A program made the translations under genes and the position numbers. From an uncultured Pseudomonadales bacterium (GTDB taxonomy: Bacteria > Pseudomonadota > Gammaproteobacteria > Pseudomonadales > Pseudohongiellaceae): a DNA stretch of 64,000 nt. The stretch is taken from assembly GCA_943789485.1 (NCBI GenBank), contig CALSUH010000010.1, forward strand, positions 1-64,000, given 5' to 3'. Below, piece by piece: positions 53,074-61,950 of the stretch. How positions within the stretch are numbered: the first letter of the stretch is position 1; every line of letters starts with the position of its first letter. Below the pieces are notes generated by a model that worked only from the letters and a program-made list of their open reading frames with translations, had not been told where the DNA came from and searched no databases.

Positions 53074-54534
53074 ATGGCCAATCCTATAAAAGATTCAAAA
53101 GAGCCCGGATTTCTGCATTCCCTACTGTGTTTTGGCGGTGTCATGGTGATCGTGATTTCTGGCATGTTATGGCTAGGCATCAGCCTGCATAGCCTTCTGG
53201 TAATCGCGGTTATTTGGGTTGCGTGGCACTCTTCATTGCTAGGATTCAACTACGAAGAGATCAAATCTGCGATGATTTCGGGCATCCAGAAAGGCTTGGG
53301 CGCGATCTTTATTTTTTTCCTGATTGGCATACTCGTCGCTGCACTAATTGAGAGCGGAACTATCGGCGGGCTCATCTATTATGGCCTAGACTTGCTCCAT
53401 CCCACGTTCTTTCTGCCTGCGGGTTTGGTGCTATGCAGTCTTATGTCGCTTGCCACCGGCACAGCGTGGGGGACAATTGCTACAATCGGTGTTGTCCTCA
53501 TGGGCCTGGGTAGCGCGCTAGGCATTCCACTGCCACTCGTGGCTGGCATGGTTGTCTCCGGAGCGAGCTTCGGTGACAAAATGTCGCCAGTTTCAGACAC
53601 AACCAATCTCGCAGCGATGAGTGCGGGTACGGATCTTTACTCCCACATCAAGTCAATGATGTACACCACCGTGCCAACCTATGTCATCAGTATTATTTTG
53701 TTTACAGCTTTGGGGCTGTACTACAGCGGTCAGACCCTCTCGCCAGAGGAGCTATTAACATACACTCAGCACCTCGAAATCGAATTCGCTATCAACCCCC
53801 TGACTTTGTTACCGCTATTTGTGTTACTAACCCTGAGCATCAGACGAACCCCGGCCGAACTCAGCATGCTCGCAAGCGTGGTTACCGCTGTGGTGCTGGC
53901 AGTGACTATGCAAGACAGGACTATTCCACAGGTTCTTAATAGTTTGCATACCGGCTATGTTGCCTCAACGGGGCTTGAGCAACTCGATACACTCCTAAGT
54001 CGCGGCGGCATAACAAGTATGATGTGGACGATGTCACTCGCGCTAATAGCATTGTCTCTCGGCGGCATTCTCGATCGTGCGGGTTTTGTTCGTGTGCTGC
54101 TCAGCGGAATGCTGATGCGCATCAAGCGCTCCGCTAGCCTTATGGCAGCTACGATTGGAGCCGGCATTGTTTCCAACATGAGTATGGGCGAAGGGTATCT
54201 CTCTATTATATTCGGCGGACAAATATTCAAAGATTCTTATGAGGAAGATGGCCTCGAGAAACACATGCTCTCGCGCTGCTTGGAAGAGGGGGCTACCTTA
54301 AGTACCTCGCTCATCCCATGGACTACCTCGGGCGCGTTTATTACTGGGGTTCTCAATATGTCACCGTTGGAGTTTGCTCCATGGGCATTTTTTAATTATA
54401 TCAATCCGTTGTTGTCTATAGGTCTTGCCTATATGGGCTTTGGGATTTTTCGAAAAACTCAGAACTCTGACGAGCAGACTTCGAATAGACAGGCGATGGA
54501 AAGAGGAGCGCAGGAGCTCAAATATCCTGACTAG
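53074..54534 (+). CDS. nhaC: NhaC-type Na+/H+ antiporter
   Basis: A 486-residue inner-membrane protein with about twelve hydrophobic helices. The stretches TGTAWGTIATIGVVLMGLG, GMVVSGASFGDKMSPVSDTT and SLIPWTTSGAFITGVL are hallmarks of the NhaC/ion-transporter superfamily that swaps internal Na+ for H+ (some members swap malate/lactate with Na+). It lies 390 bases after the sodium-type stator genes; a sodium-based physiology would join the two. No clear ribosome site is seen before the ATG. Confidence 0.88.
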   Translation: MANPIKDSKEPGFLHSLLCFGGVMVIVISGMLWLGISLHSLLVIAVIWVAWHSSLLGFNYEEIKSAMISGIQKGLGAIFIFFLIGILVAALIESGTIGGLIYYGLDLLHPTFFLPAGLVLCSLMSLATGTAWGTIATIGVVLMGLGSALGIPLPLVAGMVVSGASFGDKMSPVSDTTNLAAMSAGTDLYSHIKSMMYTTVPTYVISIILFTALGLYYSGQTLSPEELLTYTQHLEIEFAINPLTLLPLFVLLTLSIRRTPAELSMLASVVTAVVLAVTMQDRTIPQVLNSLHTGYVASTGLEQLDTLLSRGGITSMMWTMSLALIALSLGGILDRAGFVRVLLSGMLMRIKRSASLMAATIGAGIVSNMSMGEGYLSIIFGGQIFKDSYEEDGLEKHMLSRCLEEGATLSTSLIPWTTSGAFITGVLNMSPLEFAPWAFFNYINPLLSIGLAYMGFGIFRKTQNSDEQTSNRQAMERGAQELKYPD

Positions 54535-54586
54535 CTGGATTCAGAGAAGAAAAATTCCGCGCAGTGAACGGCATTTTTTTTCAGGC

Positions 54587-54721
54587 TTAGTTGGCATTGC
54601 TGGAGAGAAAGGCAATGAGTAAGCCCTCAACGGATTCTCCGACACCCGGCACAAGCAAAAGGGTGAGCACGGTAAGCAATGAACCGGCGGCGCAAAGAAT
54701 AAGATAATTTCGTAGTGTCAT
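54587..54721 (-). CDS. Small 44-residue membrane peptide
   Basis: This frame is too short for the ORF track. It reads MTLRNYLILCAAGSLLTVLT... and has one hydrophobic stretch over about residues 6-25, then VPGVGESVEGLLIAFLSSNAN. GAGG lies nine bases before the ATG. It starts 18 bases after the stop of the 182-residue membrane-anchored gene on the same strand, so the two are probably co-transcribed. Function unknown; it could be a small partner of the upstream protein. Confidence 0.55.
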   Translation of the reverse strand: MTLRNYLILCAAGSLLTVLTLLLVPGVGESVEGLLIAFLSSNAN

Positions 54722-54739
54722 GGGTTTTTTCCTCGAATC

Positions 54740-55288
54740 TTAGCGTGGGGCAAGTTCGAATATCCAGCTATTGCCGTCTTCGATGTCTGCTCTGGATAGA
54801 GCGATAGCTTCAGCCGATACGGGTGTGGGTACACCGCTGTATTTAGCGAGTAACTTGGCCGATACGCCGTTTAGTACATCCCCTTCTTTAATTCGAATCA
54901 GCTGTCTGGGGTAGCGTACATTGTTCACGCGCAGCACGCCTTCGTCGTTACCTTCATCCGCGTCGAACGCCCATTCCTTCCAGATTTTTCCAAGGAAGGA
55001 CTTCATGTAGCCGGAGACAACGTAAATCTTTCCCTCGCTCTCCAGGATGAAAATGCGGCGTGTGGCCATCGGGTCGTTAAGCTGCAGTTCAATGGTAAAG
55101 ATACCATCAGTGAAGCTCCAGTCTGGCTCAGGCCCTGTGTGTAATTCTCCAGCCATCATTTCGCCGCCAGGAAAAACAACTGTTGCACCGTCAGCGCTGC
55201 TGCGTTGAATGCGCAGCGTACCGATCGTTACGGCGCCAATCAGCACAACGAAACCAATCGCTTGTAGTGCGATCTTAAGAATTTTCAC
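54740..55288 (-). CDS. Membrane-anchored protein of unknown function (182 residues)
   Basis: An N-terminal membrane helix (KIALQAIGFVVLIGAVTIGT) is followed by a globular part predicted to lie in the periplasm. A beta-rich core (GKIYVVSGYMKSFLGKIWKE and VNNVRYPRQLIRI) loosely resembles split-barrel, flavin-binding-like folds, but no cofactor motif is certain. I do not recognise the family. It is followed by a 44-residue membrane peptide and is divergent from the MFS gene region. Confidence 0.55.
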   Translation of the reverse strand: MKILKIALQAIGFVVLIGAVTIGTLRIQRSSADGATVVFPGGEMMAGELHTGPEPDWSFTDGIFTIELQLNDPMATRRIFILESEGKIYVVSGYMKSFLGKIWKEWAFDADEGNDEGVLRVNNVRYPRQLIRIKEGDVLNGVSAKLLAKYSGVPTPVSAEAIALSRADIEDGNSWIFELAPR

Positions 55289-55373
55289 CTGCTAGCCTCC
55301 CAAGAGTCAAAGTAAGGGAAATGATAGGCGATTTGTCGCAGCACGTCTTCCATTTTGAGGCGGTGTGGATCAC

Positions 55374-55447
55374 AAAGGGGACGGAGGGATTTATTTTTGA
55401 TCAATCAAGCTGCCGATTGGTCAAAAATAAATCCCTCCGTCCCCTTT
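55374..55447. repeat. REP-like 74-base palindrome
   Basis: A perfect 27-base inverted repeat (55374-55400 and 55421-55447), extended inward by six more pairs with one G-T, encloses an eight-base loop. The arm carries GGGGACGGAGGGATTTATTT. Arms of this kind, with GGGGAC next to an AT-rich stretch, occur as dispersed palindromes tied to REP-associated tyrosine transposases (RAYT) in many gammaproteobacteria. No transposase gene is in the window, so this would be a non-autonomous copy. Confidence 0.8.
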
Positions 55448-55464
55448 AATTTCGTGCAGTTGAC

Positions 55465-55476
55465 AAAGTCTAGTTA
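55465..55476. promoter_or_regulatory. AAAGTCTAGTTA word, copy 1
   Basis: The 12-base word AAAGTCTAGTTA occurs here and at 59000 and 59151. It lies about 280 bases before the MFS start. A common regulator site is a guess based on recurrence. Confidence 0.4.
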
Positions 55477-55752
55477 TGAAAGTTAAATGATCGAAGTGAA
55501 TTGTTTAAAAGTTCAGATAAGCAATTAAAAGTGGGGCCGATGTTTAGTTTTTTCGCAACACAGTTATCAAATCTCAGTGGGGATCGCTGTGCCTAAATGA
55601 AGTAGCGCGCCTTTAGTAAAAATTTGCAATAGAGGGATTCTACAAAATGTGCCTTAAAAAAGTTGACCGTCACATGCCTTCTGTTACATCGGCAGAAACA
55701 GCTGCCGTATTGACAATCTATGTCGAAGTCAGTTGTTCGCTGACGAATCTAA

Positions 55753-57168
55753 ATGCTGCCGGCATCGTCGCTCAGAAACTACGAGCCTTTCGTGCAAGTT
55801 AATTCAGAGCTTAAAACAAACACCTATCCGAGCCCGCGGCGCGCTTGGTCTATGGTGAGTCTACTCACCATATTGTATATTTTTTCTTTTCTTGACCGCA
55901 CTATTATTGTGCTGCTCATTGAGCCAATTAAAGCGGATCTGGGTCTAAGTGACACGCAAATTAGCCTGTTATACGGGTTTGCGTTTGCCTTGTTTTATAC
56001 CTTTTTGGGTATACCCATAGCACGGCTTGCTGACCGGCGCAGTCGTCGAACCATAATCATGGTTGGGGTCGCGATTTGGAGTGTAATGACTGCGATTTGT
56101 GGCATTACTCGTAATTTTGCGCAACTGTTTGCGGCGCGTATTGGAGTGGGCGTGGGTGAGGCAGCCTTGTCTCCGGCGGCTTATTCTCTAATTTCTGATT
56201 CTTTTCCCCCAGCTGAACGTGCCAGAGCCATGAGTGTGTACACGATGGGGCTATATCTAGGGGTTGGATTTTCCTTGCTTTTAGGAGGGGTTGTCATTGA
56301 ATGGATTGGTGCCACCGGGTCGGTTGAATTACCCATTGTTGGCGAGATCCGTGCCTGGCAAATGACCTTCATTGCGGTGGGCCTGCCGGGTTTGTTGTTA
56401 GCCGGCCTTATGATGACGGTTCGGGAACCGGTGCGTCAGGAGTTGGGTTTGGCCCAAGCGAACACTGAGGCCGACCAAGTCAGTTTGCGTGATTCATTCG
56501 AGTGGTTTGCCAAGCGCTGGCGTTTTTATGCCGTATTCTGCCTCGCCATGTCTTGCTTGGTGTTGTATTCATATTCGCTTACCGCCTGGACACCCTCTTT
56601 CTTCATTCGCACACACGATTGGACGTCGTTGGAGGTTAGTCGGTACTACGGATTGGTGGTTTTAATATTCGGGCCAACGGGTATATTGTTTGGTGGTTGG
56701 TGGGCGAGCCGTCGTGCACGGCGTGGTGATATTGTTGCCAACGTGCGCGTGGCTGTTGTCTGTTTTGCCTTGCTTATCGTGCCAGCGGGCGCGATGACAC
56801 TGCTCGATGATCCGAATCATACGCTGGTCTTGATGGCGGTTGTAAAGTTTGTTTCTGGGCTACCCTTAGGTATAGCTGTAGCGGCGATGCATGAAGTGAC
56901 ACCTAATCGATTGCGGGCGCAAGCAGTCGGTCTGTACATGTTCACCATCAATCTAATCGGCTTGGGCTTTGGGCCAACCGCCGTCGCTTTGCTGACCGAC
57001 TACCTATTCGGTGACCCACAGATGTTGCGCTATTCCATGGCTATAGTTGGGTCTATTTCCTGTTTCATTGGGTTGCTGCTAACGGTGTATGCGCAAAAAC
57101 ATTTTCGAGTGCAAAAAACGTCCTATGCCTCTTCTGAGCATCCTACCAATAGCATTGATGCCGTTTAA
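55753..57168 (+). CDS. MFS transporter (spinster-like)
   Basis: A 471-residue inner-membrane protein with about twelve helices. The first helix (IFSFLDRTIIVLLIEPIKAD) and the loop motif IARLADRRSRRTII between helices two and three place it in the major facilitator superfamily; RIGVGVGEAALSPAAYSLI is typical of the spinster-like subgroup common in marine and sphingomonad-like aromatic/steroid degraders. Substrate unknown. There is no clear ribosome site before the ATG, so a later start is possible. It converges on the CoA ligase gene. Confidence 0.85.
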   Translation: MLPASSLRNYEPFVQVNSELKTNTYPSPRRAWSMVSLLTILYIFSFLDRTIIVLLIEPIKADLGLSDTQISLLYGFAFALFYTFLGIPIARLADRRSRRTIIMVGVAIWSVMTAICGITRNFAQLFAARIGVGVGEAALSPAAYSLISDSFPPAERARAMSVYTMGLYLGVGFSLLLGGVVIEWIGATGSVELPIVGEIRAWQMTFIAVGLPGLLLAGLMMTVREPVRQELGLAQANTEADQVSLRDSFEWFAKRWRFYAVFCLAMSCLVLYSYSLTAWTPSFFIRTHDWTSLEVSRYYGLVVLIFGPTGILFGGWWASRRARRGDIVANVRVAVVCFALLIVPAGAMTLLDDPNHTLVLMAVVKFVSGLPLGIAVAAMHEVTPNRLRAQAVGLYMFTINLIGLGFGPTAVALLTDYLFGDPQMLRYSMAIVGSISCFIGLLLTVYAQKHFRVQKTSYASSEHPTNSIDAV

Positions 57169-57244
57169 CAATCTCTAGTTTGAGGTACATGCTGACAATA
57201 CTTAGCGAGTCATTCGTTAGTCGGCACTAATGTAGCCAGCAGTG

Positions 57245-58945
57245 CTAGGTTAAAGGTTGTTTTTCATTAAACAGCGGTCGGAGTTCGCGCCTCAATACTT
57301 TGCCAGTAGCGTTGGTTGGCAGAGCACTGACAACGCGAAGCTGTTCCGGAAGTTTGAAAACGGCAATGCCAAGTTCTAGCAGGTAGGCAGATATTTCCTG
57401 TAATTCAATCGCTTCGCCTGGAGCGGGGACCACTACGGCTCCGACGCGTTCCCCCAGTATTTCATCATCGTAAGCTGTCACAGCGACTGCGCTGATTTTG
57501 GGGTGCCCGGCCAGCAAGCGGTCGATTTCATCGGGAGAAATGTTCATGCCGCCGCGTACAATGATGTCTTTCGAGCGACCAACGAAGCGATAGTACATTG
57601 ATTTTTCTGGGTGTTCGGCTATCTCAAATACATCGCCAGTACGAAAGTAACCGTCGTCGGAAAACACCTCGGCATTGTCCTGCTCGGACTGCCAATAGCC
57701 GTCGAATACCGAGGGTCCTGATATTTCCAGTTCGCCCTGCTTTCCTGATACCAGGATTTCATTCCGGGTATCGGGATCAACAATTCGTGTTTTTGTCATC
57801 TTGGAGATGCGGCTTTTCCATTGCACGTTTGGTAAGCCGTATCGAGGAAAGTAAGCAGCTCTATTTGCCGAGTCGGGCACATCAATGACAGTTGAAGACA
57901 AGCTCATGCCTTCGTTTGAGCCAAACATATTATTGATCGGAATGTTGTACTCAGATTGAATCGTATCCACCAACCACTCCGTGAGGGGAGAGCCACCGGA
58001 ACCAAGAATTCGTATGCTACTTAAATCCGCTGCCGCCATAATCTCTGGCTGCTTGAGCAGCATGTTGAGTACCGCGGGCGCAGCAACGGTATAGGTGATT
58101 TTTTCGTCGGCAATTTGCTGTAGGAAAACGTTGAGGTCAAGGGGGTGATGCATGACCAAAGTGCCGCCACTGAGTAGCCAGGGAAATAAAAATCCACCCA
58201 GACCCGCCATGTTAACGATTGGGAAGGGACTTAGCAGCACATCGCGATGTGTCAGGTTGGCGGCATCCAAACTGGAGATGCCCGAAATTAGCCAGTGATT
58301 ATGACTGCGCGGCACGCCTTTAGGTGAACCCGTTGTTCCAGAAGTCCAGCAGATGGTAAAGATGTCATTGGCGGATGCCGGGTGCTCATCAATATATGTT
58401 TGCCAGTGCTTAGACGATTTTTGCGTAGATAATGCCAACGGCAAATTCCCATCGGCAATCTGATCACCAAAGCTAAATACCAGACAACTATCCATAAACA
58501 ACAAGCCATGATCAACGCTCAAATTTTTCCCTTTGAGGTTAGATAGCGTGACGTACGCTGCCGGTGCGAGCTTGTCGATTGCTAGTTTTAGCTCGTGTGG
58601 TCCATATTGAACCGGAACCGGGCTAACTATTGCACCGAGTCGCGCCAGAGCCAAATAGGTGATTGGCAATTCGATAATATTGGGTAGCTGTACCACGACT
58701 ATATCGTTCTCACGTATTCCGCCATCAAAAAACGCGATTGATAGGGCATCGATATGCTGACTAAGCTCTCTGAAATTAAGGCGTTTAGGTAAACCGTCAG
58801 TTATTGTCGCGCGATTGGCAGGGTCGATTAACGCGAGGTGGTCTGGTCGCTTGGCAGCTTCTGAATATAAGTCATAGATGGTTCTATTTCCCCACCAACC
58901 GGCCTTCGTGTTCTCATCGATACGTTGTTGGGGGGTGGTTTGCAT
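57245..58945 (-). CDS. AMP-forming acid-CoA ligase
   Basis: Enzymes of this family activate a carboxylic acid with ATP and join it to CoA. The 566-residue cytoplasmic protein has the phosphate loop TSGTTGSPKGVPRSH (about 200-215), the FGSNEGMS motif, the YFRTGDVFEI hinge region, RSKDIIVRGGMNISPDEID and the catalytic Lys near the end (NATGKVLRRELR). Substrate cannot be read; aryl, cyclohexane or medium-chain acids are options. It is divergent from the carotenoid-oxygenase-like gene, so it may act on that enzyme's products. Confidence 0.88.
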   Translation of the reverse strand: MQTTPQQRIDENTKAGWWGNRTIYDLYSEAAKRPDHLALIDPANRATITDGLPKRLNFRELSQHIDALSIAFFDGGIRENDIVVVQLPNIIELPITYLALARLGAIVSPVPVQYGPHELKLAIDKLAPAAYVTLSNLKGKNLSVDHGLLFMDSCLVFSFGDQIADGNLPLALSTQKSSKHWQTYIDEHPASANDIFTICWTSGTTGSPKGVPRSHNHWLISGISSLDAANLTHRDVLLSPFPIVNMAGLGGFLFPWLLSGGTLVMHHPLDLNVFLQQIADEKITYTVAAPAVLNMLLKQPEIMAAADLSSIRILGSGGSPLTEWLVDTIQSEYNIPINNMFGSNEGMSLSSTVIDVPDSANRAAYFPRYGLPNVQWKSRISKMTKTRIVDPDTRNEILVSGKQGELEISGPSVFDGYWQSEQDNAEVFSDDGYFRTGDVFEIAEHPEKSMYYRFVGRSKDIIVRGGMNISPDEIDRLLAGHPKISAVAVTAYDDEILGERVGAVVVPAPGEAIELQEISAYLLELGIAVFKLPEQLRVVSALPTNATGKVLRRELRPLFNEKQPLT

Positions 58946-58999
58946 AGAATTACGCTCCGATTGTTGCGGTAAAATACCCTGCCAGGCCGGCGAAGAATG

Positions 59000-59014
59000 A
59001 AAGTCTAGTTAGCG
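59000..59014. promoter_or_regulatory. AAAGTCTAGTTAGCG direct repeat, copy 2
   Basis: Exact 15-base match to 59151-59165 and 12-base match to 55465-55476. It lies about 55 bases before the ligase start. Possible operator. Confidence 0.45.
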
Positions 59015-59150
59015 CGAATATATAAAGCAACAGGCTAACCTTTAGTTGGTCCGCGACATCTGTGTATTGCTAGTATTTATTGGCTGATTTGCGCTGAATT
59101 TGCTAATGATATACCCCTGAGTTTGTAGTCCTTATCATTAATGATATAGT

Positions 59151-59165
59151 AAAGTCTAGTTAGCG
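59151..59165. promoter_or_regulatory. AAAGTCTAGTTAGCG direct repeat, copy 3
   Basis: Exact 15-base match to 59000-59014. It lies about 60 bases before the oxygenase start. Possible operator. Confidence 0.45.
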
Positions 59166-59221
59166 AAGTATGTCACCTATTAAAATTGTGCAACTCGGTA
59201 CTATCAAATACAGAGGCAGTA

Positions 59222-60796
59222 ATGAGTGAATCCACCATTAATGATGCAGCGAGTACAGCGCGGCTTAGCCCAGAAAATTTGCCCCTGACATTTCGGAATG
59301 TTGAGCCTCATTCGCCTGCTGGTGCTCCGCCTGAAGGAGGGCCGGACTGGATTTGGGAGGTTGACCACCCTTACCTGCATGGACTCTTTGCACCAGTGGA
59401 TACGGAGGTGTCCGAAGATAAGCTCGTGGTTGAGCAAGGTGAAATACCGGCTGATTTGTACGGGATGTATGTTGTCAATGGCCCTTCGCAGCGATTTAAA
59501 CCGGCGTCGAAATACCACTACTATGATGGTGACGGCATGCTCAATGCCATTCGCTTTAAAGATGGCAAGGCATCTTATGCGTCCAAGTGGATTCGGACAT
59601 TCGAATTTAACGAAGAAGAAAAAGCGGGTAAAAACATATGGCCGGGGATATCGGGCCCATTTAATTATGAATTGCCGCACTCGCCGATAAAGGACAATTC
59701 CAATACCGATGTCATTTTCTACGCGGGAAAATTGATTAGCCTATGGTACTTGGCAGGCACTCCTTACAGCATTGAGCCGCTCACCCTGGAAACGCATGGC
59801 CCGGAAGACTTTAACGGCGCCCTGAAGCACAATTTATCTGCACACAGTAAAGTTGATCCCCGCACCGGTGAGTTACTATTTTTTAACTATCAGGATAAAG
59901 AGCCCTACATGAGTTATGGGCTCGCTGATAGCTCCGGAAAAATGTTGTTCGACATACCTATTGATATACCCGGCGCGCGTTCTCCACACGATATGGGGAT
60001 TACCAAAAATTATTCAGTGTTGCATGACCTGCCTTACTTCCAAGATCCTAAGATATTCAAGCAACATAAGCAGCGCGTTGTGCGTTTTCATCGCGATGTA
60101 CCGGCTCGCTTCGGCGTGATTCCTCGTTATGGCGGGTCCAGCGACATTCGCTGGTTTGAAGCTGAGCCATGTTACGTTTTGCACGTGGTGAATACCTGGG
60201 AAGAAGGGGATGAAATCGTGATGGTCGGTTGCCGGCAACCAAACCCCGGAGGCGTTCGCGACAAGAGTGAAGCCCCGCTACATTCGCAACTTAGCGAGCG
60301 GCGTCGGCAACATGAGCTATACCAATGGCGCTTTAATTTAAAGAACGGCGCGACACGCGAATGCGTATTGGATGATACCAATACAGAATTTCCAACCATT
60401 AATTCGATGCTTATAGGTGAGAAAACGCGGTACGCATACAATCAGCTGATTCCAATCATGGATCCGAATGGCGGTGTAAGTGGTCGCTGCCAAACCTTTG
60501 ATGCATTGTTTAAGTACGATGTCACCAATGGCAGTTACCAGCGCTACGATTATGGTGAACGACGATCGGGTAGTGAGACTCACTTTGCGCCCAAAAAAGG
60601 TGCTGGATTCGACATGGTGGAAGACGATGGTTATTTAGTCACCTATGTTCATGACGCAAACGATTGGACATCGCGGTGCCTGATATTTGATGCGCAGGAT
60701 ATCGAACAGGGACCGATTGCCATTGTGCGTATGCCCCGGCGTTTTAATATTGGGTTTCACGCCACCTGGGTTAGAGGTGAAGAATTGGGCTTATAA
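59222..60796 (+). CDS. Carotenoid oxygenase family protein (carotenoid or stilbene cleavage)
   Basis: These non-heme iron enzymes split double bonds of carotenoids or lignostilbenes with O2. I use the ATG at 59222 (524 residues), which follows AGAGGCA and gives a normal N-terminus. The seven-bladed propeller family is recognised by VVNGPSQRFKP, HYYDGDGMLNAIRF and the four iron-binding His regions: NLSAHSKVDPRTGEL, SPHDMGITKNYSVLHD, YVLHVVNTWEEGDE and the final GFHATWV. The divergent CoA ligase suggests a degradation pathway. Whether the substrate is a carotenoid or an aromatic stilbene cannot be told. Confidence 0.88.
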   Translation: MSESTINDAASTARLSPENLPLTFRNVEPHSPAGAPPEGGPDWIWEVDHPYLHGLFAPVDTEVSEDKLVVEQGEIPADLYGMYVVNGPSQRFKPASKYHYYDGDGMLNAIRFKDGKASYASKWIRTFEFNEEEKAGKNIWPGISGPFNYELPHSPIKDNSNTDVIFYAGKLISLWYLAGTPYSIEPLTLETHGPEDFNGALKHNLSAHSKVDPRTGELLFFNYQDKEPYMSYGLADSSGKMLFDIPIDIPGARSPHDMGITKNYSVLHDLPYFQDPKIFKQHKQRVVRFHRDVPARFGVIPRYGGSSDIRWFEAEPCYVLHVVNTWEEGDEIVMVGCRQPNPGGVRDKSEAPLHSQLSERRRQHELYQWRFNLKNGATRECVLDDTNTEFPTINSMLIGEKTRYAYNQLIPIMDPNGGVSGRCQTFDALFKYDVTNGSYQRYDYGERRSGSETHFAPKKGAGFDMVEDDGYLVTYVHDANDWTSRCLIFDAQDIEQGPIAIVRMPRRFNIGFHATWVRGEELGL

Positions 60797-60903
60797 CAGA
60801 TGCGTTGGGGGCTAGTGACTTTTCGATTTGAACTAGGAGTTAAACTAGCAATTGATCTGTTGTTTAGTTTGCAATGCTAGACACTCGGTTTGATGGCTTA
60901 TTG

Positions 60904-61827
60904 CTAACCCATCAGACGGCCTTGCCGGACATCTTCCATGTAGAGGCGACGATTACAGTGATCGCATACCATGACAAAGCCTTCGATAGACCCGCAAGAC
61001 TTGTGTTTAATGAGGTCAGCAGGCCCGTTGTTCCCAGCTAACCAACGGTCGCCCCACTGCAATAGTGAGACAATAACCGGATAGACATCTTTGCCCATGG
61101 GTGTTGTGTCGTAGTGAATCATGCGTTTGTCGGTTGTGCTTTGGTTTTGAGTTAGTAAATTTAGCGATGACAGCATTTTTATTCGCGTTGACAAAACATT
61201 ATTTGATATTCCCAGTGTTTTTTGTAGGGCATCGAACGTAATTACTCGATTAATAATGGCGTTTAGAACAAGCAGACTCCATCCATCGCCAACGATAACG
61301 GTAACCATCTCGTTGGCGGCTTTGGACTGATACTGATTGACGATGCGAGTTCGTCTCGTGGCTGGCGGCGCAAACTTTGTATTGGGAAAACGCGCAGCAA
61401 AGGATAGCTCGCCAGCTTTAACAGAGCCTGTGCAAGATCGGCAGACAAACTCCGGCGTAATCTGATGACCACAGCTAGTGTGAATGAGTTGTTCTGGTAG
61501 ATGGTGTGGAGTTTGGTGCCAATGTTTATGCCAGCGCCATACCCCAAGAATCATGGAGTACAAATCCACGCCCTTAGGCGTTAACCGGTATTCAAAGATG
61601 AGGCGACGATGTTGTACCGGCTTCTTGTAATAAAGCTGATTGATAACCATCTGCCGAAGGCGGAGTATCAGGGTTTGTCGAGGTATGCCTAGGCGAGATT
61701 GAAAATCTTGGAATCGCCTTGTGCCTAGAAATGATTCTTTCAGGATATGGAGTGTCCAGGGGTCGCCAATAACACTGAGTGACTTGCTCAGTGATATGGG
61801 TACATCCCTAGCCTCTGATCTGGGCAC
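60904..61827 (-). CDS. Tandem HxlR-type transcription regulator with two Cys clusters
   Basis: HxlR-type proteins are winged-helix regulators of about 110 residues that bind DNA as dimers. This 307-residue protein contains two such domains in one chain: about 8-105 (LSVIGDPWTLHILKESFLGT) and about 165-265 (VTVIVGDGWSLLVLNAIINR). Each is followed by a similar Cys cluster, SCGHQITPEFVCRSC and SCGSIEGFVMVCDHC, that may bind zinc. It thus looks like an internal duplication acting as a built-in dimer. It is divergent from the nitronate monooxygenase gene and may control its neighbours. Confidence 0.85.
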   Translation of the reverse strand: MPRSEARDVPISLSKSLSVIGDPWTLHILKESFLGTRRFQDFQSRLGIPRQTLILRLRQMVINQLYYKKPVQHRRLIFEYRLTPKGVDLYSMILGVWRWHKHWHQTPHHLPEQLIHTSCGHQITPEFVCRSCTGSVKAGELSFAARFPNTKFAPPATRRTRIVNQYQSKAANEMVTVIVGDGWSLLVLNAIINRVITFDALQKTLGISNNVLSTRIKMLSSLNLLTQNQSTTDKRMIHYDTTPMGKDVYPVIVSLLQWGDRWLAGNNGPADLIKHKSCGSIEGFVMVCDHCNRRLYMEDVRQGRLMG

Positions 61828-61950
61828 TTGTAACCTTCAATAGATGTGATCTTCAACAGTATACTTGGTCTGTTTCTGGATTGCATTTGCTGCCAAAAAC
61901 TGAAGCAGATACAAGCAAAATAATAAACACTACTCGAGGGTATTATTAGT

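Larger units (their letters stand above)
55289..55752. other. Gap between the 182-residue gene and the MFS gene
   Basis: A 464-base gap without a credible gene. It holds the REP-like palindrome (55374-55447) and, just after it, TTGACAAAGTCTAGTTA, in which AAAGTCTAGTTA (55465-55476) is the word also found twice before the CoA ligase and carotenoid oxygenase genes. Confidence 0.6.
58946..59221. other. Divergent ligase/oxygenase control region
   Basis: A 276-base gap between divergent genes. The 15-base word AAAGTCTAGTTAGCG occurs at 59000-59014 and again at 59151-59165, 151 bases apart and in the same orientation. The first is close to the ligase start, the second close to the oxygenase start. 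AT-rich stretches between them may contain both promoters. Confidence 0.6.

Noticed and set aside
59204-60583. Antisense frames within the carotenoid oxygenase gene
   Set aside because: No likeness to known proteins and fully overlapped by a clear gene.
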